DNA from: an uncultured Alphaproteobacteria bacterium
Lineage (GTDB): Bacteria; Pseudomonadota; Alphaproteobacteria; Rs-D84
Reading direction: 5' to 3'
DNA length: 8,689 nt
Assembly: GCA_937901165.1 (NCBI GenBank)
Contig: CALCGS010000113.1
Span: 1 to 8,689 of the forward strand
The notes below the pieces were generated by a model. That model did not search any database, had not been told where the DNA came from, and saw nothing but the letters and a program-made list of their open reading frames with translations. Below are positions 6,601-8,689 of this stretch, piece by piece; position 1 is the first letter of the stretch, and each line of letters opens with the position of its first letter. Made by a program: the position numbers and the translations under genes.

Positions 6601-7305
6601 ATGGAATTGCTGATAAAAGGTTCAATAGAATTAAACGAAATGTTTGCTGCACTGGACAAGACGGCAAGCGGTTTGCGTCGCGATTTTGGCGAGGTTGAAA
6701 ATCTTCAGCAATCATTACGCAGTGCACGTGATTTTGTTTCCAAGGCGGCGTCTCGAATCGAAGAAAGTATTTTATCTGATTTATTATTGGTTCGTCCGTC
6801 TGCAGGTTTATTGACGCCAAATGTATCCCGTGAAGGAAATGGACGTGATGAATTTGTTTTGTCTTTGTCTGGGGCATCAAATTTTGTGCGTGCAAATCCG
6901 CATTTTGCAATTTCATTGGCTTTACGGTCTGGTGATGAAACAAAGATAGCGTTGATTTATGCCCCAATCGAAGAAAGATTATATTATGCAGAGGCTGGCA
7001 AAGGTGCATATGTGTTTTCTGCGTATCATTCATCGCGCATCAGTGTTTCTTCATTAAAACAAGAACAAGATTTAACTGTTGCATATAATGTTTCTGACAA
7101 CAGAAAAACAATTGGTGATGTGCGTCGTACTGGATGTCCTGCATTGGATTTGGCTGGGGTTGCATCTGGTAAATTGGATGCTTTTGTTTCTGACCCGTTG
7201 GATTTTGCTGAAATTGCTGCGGGGGATTTGCTTGTACGCGAGGCGGGCGGAAAAATTGAAATGTTGGCTGATTTAATCGCAACAAATGGCAAGGTAGAAT
7301 TATAA
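6601..7305 (+). CDS. suhB: SuhB-like inositol monophosphatase family protein, probably catalytically dead
   Basis: 234 aa, somewhat shorter than the usual ~260-270. The fold is plain: LRRDFGEVENLQ (25-36), typical of alphaproteobacterial SuhB; SNFVRANPHFAISLAL (93-108), matching the canonical TTNFxHGxPHFAISIAL; ERLYYAEAGKGAYV; GCPALDLAGVASGKLDAFVS (178-197); and AAGDLLVREAGGKI (206-219). The metal-site residues are gone. DPLDGT reads LSLSGA (87-92), so both aspartates are replaced. The GEES/MEES glutamates are replaced around TPNV (72-75). WD before AAG reads AE (203-204). Hydrolysis of inositol phosphate is therefore unlikely. In E. coli SuhB also acts with Nus factors on rRNA antitermination, a role not dependent on phosphatase activity, and retention next to rpmE fits such a role (inference). 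The frame is intact with normal codon use, so it is not an evident pseudogene. It ends early after IATNGKVEL, lacking the last C-terminal helix residues. Confidence 0.85.
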   Translation: MELLIKGSIELNEMFAALDKTASGLRRDFGEVENLQQSLRSARDFVSKAASRIEESILSDLLLVRPSAGLLTPNVSREGNGRDEFVLSLSGASNFVRANPHFAISLALRSGDETKIALIYAPIEERLYYAEAGKGAYVFSAYHSSRISVSSLKQEQDLTVAYNVSDNRKTIGDVRRTGCPALDLAGVASGKLDAFVSDPLDFAEIAAGDLLVREAGGKIEMLADLIATNGKVEL

Positions 7306-7336
7306 TAAGCGCTAATTGGCGTTTATTATTTTTTTT
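7302..7336 (+). terminator. Rho-independent terminator after suhB
   Basis: An 11-bp stem (7302-7312 with 7319-7329, one G-T pair, GCGC at the top), a 6-base loop, and a T-run from 7329 to 7336. It begins at the stop codon of the suhB-like gene and closes the probable rpmE-suhB unit. Confidence 0.8.
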
Positions 7337-7345
7337 ATATCGTTC

Positions 7346-7373
7346 TTGACAAAAATAATGTTGGGTCTATAAT
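7346..7373 (+). promoter_or_regulatory. Near-perfect sigma-70 promoter of the 111-aa gene
   Basis: TTGACA (7346-7351), a 16-bp spacer and TATAAT (7368-7373): both hexamers are full consensus. The start is predicted near 7380, leaving a leader of about 21 nt with a Shine-Dalgarno. It is the strongest-looking promoter in the window. Confidence 0.8.
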
Positions 7374-7389
7374 AGGAATATAGTTAAAA

Positions 7390-7395
7390 AAGGGG
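7390..7395 (+). promoter_or_regulatory. Ribosome binding site of the 111-aa gene
   Basis: AAGGGG six bases before the ATG at 7402. It decides for this ATG rather than the in-frame TTG one codon upstream. Confidence 0.7.
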
Positions 7396-7401
7396 TTTTT
7401 G

Positions 7402-7737
7402 ATGAACGAAAAAACAAAAAGTAATATAAAGAAATTAAAAGCAAGAACAGCAATAGATTGTATTTTGGGTGTGTCTGGTTGTATTTTGGTTGCTGCTAGT
7501 GCTGCTACTTTGGCTATTGTTGCACTTGGTGGTGCAGAAATGGGTGCACGTTATGTATATGGTGCTGCCAAGGGACGTTTAAATAATAAAAGTGATATAA
7601 AAGGTTCTGCAAAAAGAGCAATGTACAAAGGTAATTTGTATGGTGTTGCAAATTGTGCGGTTGATGCGTGTTATGAAATTAAAGATTTTATGAAAGATAT
7701 GTGGAAATTAAAAAAAGAAAAATGTAAATTGCGTTAA
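7402..7737 (+). CDS. Hypothetical 111-aa small membrane protein
   Basis: I do not recognise a family. A basic N-terminus (MNEKTKSNIKKLKAR) is followed by one hydrophobic, small-residue-rich segment (about 18-44, rich in Ala, Gly, Val and Ile with C20 and C27) that should form a single membrane helix. A Gly/Ala/Tyr patch follows (ARYVYGAAKG, 49-58), then an amphipathic stretch with C85 and C90, and a lysine-rich end (KLKKEKCKLR). With a strongly basic N-terminus the helix could insert N-in, but topology is uncertain because both ends are basic. It is a single-gene transcription unit: a consensus promoter just upstream, a good Shine-Dalgarno, and a strong terminator right after the stop. These signals suggest high expression of a monocistronic small protein. 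No link to the secretion genes is visible beyond proximity. Confidence 0.75.
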   Translation: MNEKTKSNIKKLKARTAIDCILGVSGCILVAASAATLAIVALGGAEMGARYVYGAAKGRLNNKSDIKGSAKRAMYKGNLYGVANCAVDACYEIKDFMKDMWKLKKEKCKLR

Positions 7738-7747
7738 AATCAAGGGT

Positions 7748-7788
7748 AAAAATAAAAAGCACTAAATTTTGGTGCTTTTTATTTTTTT
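7748..7788 (+). terminator. Rho-independent terminator after the 111-aa gene
   Basis: A perfect 15-bp stem (7748-7762 with 7772-7786) with GCAC/GTGC at the loop end, a 9-base loop and a T-run to 7788. The A-rich left arm and T-rich right arm would let it act in both directions. It separates the 111-aa gene from PBP1A. Confidence 0.85.
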
Positions 7789-7794
7789 ATAAAC

Positions 7795-7823
7795 TTGCAA
7801 AGAAATAATAATTATCTTAAAAT
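7795..7823 (+). promoter_or_regulatory. Promoter of the PBP1A gene (leaderless)
   Basis: -35 TTGCAA (7795-7800), a 17-bp spacer and -10 TAAAAT (7818-7823, 5 of 6). The -10 ends seven bases before the ATG at 7831 and no Shine-Dalgarno is present, so the transcript should start at the ATG. Confidence 0.55.
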
Positions 7824-7830
7824 AAAAATT

Positions 7831-8689
7831 ATGAAAATAAAAAAGATATTACACATATTTTTGAATATTGTTTTTTGGGGAATAACGGTTGGTGTTGCTG
7901 GATTGGCGATACTTGTTTTTGTATATGGAAATAATTTACCTGATTATCGGAATTTGGCTACATACGCACCGCCTGTTGCAACGCGTTTATATGCATCTGA
8001 CGGTTCTTTGTTGATAGAATATGCCGAAGAACGTCGTGTGTTTATAGATTATTCGGATATGCCAGAACAGTTGGTGAACGCATTTATTGCTGCCGAAGAT
8101 CAAAATTTTTGGACACATCCTGGTATTGATATTCAGGGAATTATTCGTGCAACTGCAAATAACGGAATGCGTGTGCTTGGTTTTAATACTAAATTTTCTG
8201 GTGCGTCAACAATAACGCAACAGGTTGCAAAAAATTTCTTTTTATCTTCGGATAGAAAATTATCACGCAAGATAAAAGAGGCTATATTGGCGTTAAGACT
8301 GGAACGTTCTTTTTCCAAAGAACATATTTTGACATTGTATTTAAATCAAATATTTTTGGGTGCACGTGCATATGGGGTTGGTTCGGCTGCATTGATGTAT
8401 TTTAACAAACCTGTGTCGGAATTGACTTTGTCTGAATGTGCGTTTTTGGCATCTTTGCCCAAGGCACCAAACGAAAGGAATAGGGCCATAGAACGTCGTA
8501 ATTACGTATTAAATCGTATGGTAGCAGAGGGTTATATTACGCACGACCAGGCAAACGAAGCAATGGCTGAAAATTTAAATATAAATAGTGGTTTTACTGC
8601 ACAAATGGAAGACACTTTCCAATATTTTGCCGAAGATGTAAGGCGTCAGTTATTGGATTCCTTAGGGCGCGAGGTTTTATATAACCAGG
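7831..8689 (+). CDS. mrcA: Class A penicillin-binding protein 1A, N-terminal part (cut by window end)
   Basis: 286 codons read open to the window edge; the full protein should be more than twice as long. A short basic N-terminus and one membrane anchor (about 7-32) precede the glycosyltransferase family 51 domain, which polymerises lipid II into glycan strands on the periplasmic face. Motifs in order: EDQNFWTHPGID (89-100, with the catalytic Glu89), GASTITQQVAKN (124-135), RKIKEAILALRLE (residues ~145-157), LYLNQIFLGARAYGVGSAALMYF (~169-191) and LTLSECAFLASLPKAPN (~198-214). The second catalytic Glu should be the one in the RKIKEAILA motif. The transpeptidase domain lies outside the window. 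After KAPN the usual 10-residue stretch before RRNxVL is about six residues shorter than in E. coli PBP1A (NERNRAIERRN). Codon use matches the neighbours. The start follows a -10 box with no Shine-Dalgarno. A cell-wall-making organism is implied. Confidence 0.93.
   Translation, partial: MKIKKILHIFLNIVFWGITVGVAGLAILVFVYGNNLPDYRNLATYAPPVATRLYASDGSLLIEYAEERRVFIDYSDMPEQLVNAFIAAEDQNFWTHPGIDIQGIIRATANNGMRVLGFNTKFSGASTITQQVAKNFFLSSDRKLSRKIKEAILALRLERSFSKEHILTLYLNQIFLGARAYGVGSAALMYFNKPVSELTLSECAFLASLPKAPNERNRAIERRNYVLNRMVAEGYITHDQANEAMAENLNINSGFTAQMEDTFQYFAEDVRRQLLDSLGREVLYNQ

Noticed and set aside
6587..7033. Minus-strand 148-codon frame opposite suhB
   Set aside because: His/Gln/Pro-rich composition typical of an antisense shadow; the plus strand encodes clear SuhB motifs.
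1..8689. CRISPR array, tRNA/rRNA genes, insertion sequence or integrase
   Set aside because: I saw no spaced direct repeats, cloverleaf sequence, rRNA-like stretch or transposase/integrase motif on either strand, so the VirB6 array cannot be called part of a mobile element from this window.

Overview
The window is AT-rich (roughly one third G+C by eye) and looks like chromosomal DNA of an alphaproteobacterium with a small, AT-biased genome, probably host- or gut-associated. This rests on three things: an alphaproteobacterial-style SuhB N-terminus (GEVENLQ), a zinc-free bL31, and several VirB6-like membrane proteins side by side, as Rickettsiales-type lineages have. The species cannot be named from sequence alone.

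Left half (69-5684): four polytopic membrane proteins of the TrbL/VirB6 type IV secretion family. Three lie on the minus strand as a tightly coupled operon (4332 to 69, each junction a TAATG overlap). The fourth reads divergently from 4380. The four share a recognisable layout: an N-terminal hydrophobic segment, often a CxxC motif, a conserved 'P-V/F-x-x-V/I' motif after the second or third membrane helix, a periplasmic loop usually carrying two cysteines, a core hydrophobic block with a VirB6-like Pro motif, and a basic C-terminus. None of the ATPases or core-complex subunits (VirB4, B8-B11, D4) lies in the window.

The last ~130 codons of the third minus-strand gene (about 69-470) do not belong to a VirB6 protein. 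They match the C-terminal part of a GH95 alpha-L-fucosidase of Bacteroidota type and are richer in G+C (about 45%). This is either a chimeric assembly at a contig end or a remarkable fusion. Positions 1-68 hold nothing I can identify.

Right half (5761-8689), all plus strand: an unrecognised 169-aa protein; rpmE (bL31) followed by a suhB-like gene, probably one operon ending in a clear intrinsic terminator; an unrecognised 111-aa single-helix membrane protein with its own consensus promoter and terminator; and the first 286 codons of a class A penicillin-binding protein (PBP1A), cut by the window edge. The SuhB homologue has lost nearly all inositol-monophosphatase metal ligands and is probably a pseudoenzyme, which would fit retention of a non-catalytic role such as rRNA antitermination.

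Translation signals fall into two classes. rpmE, suhB and the 111-aa gene have clear Shine-Dalgarno sequences. Four other genes (both divergent VirB6 genes, the 169-aa gene and PBP1A) have none, but each has a -10 hexamer ending 6-8 bases before the ATG, predicting leaderless mRNAs.
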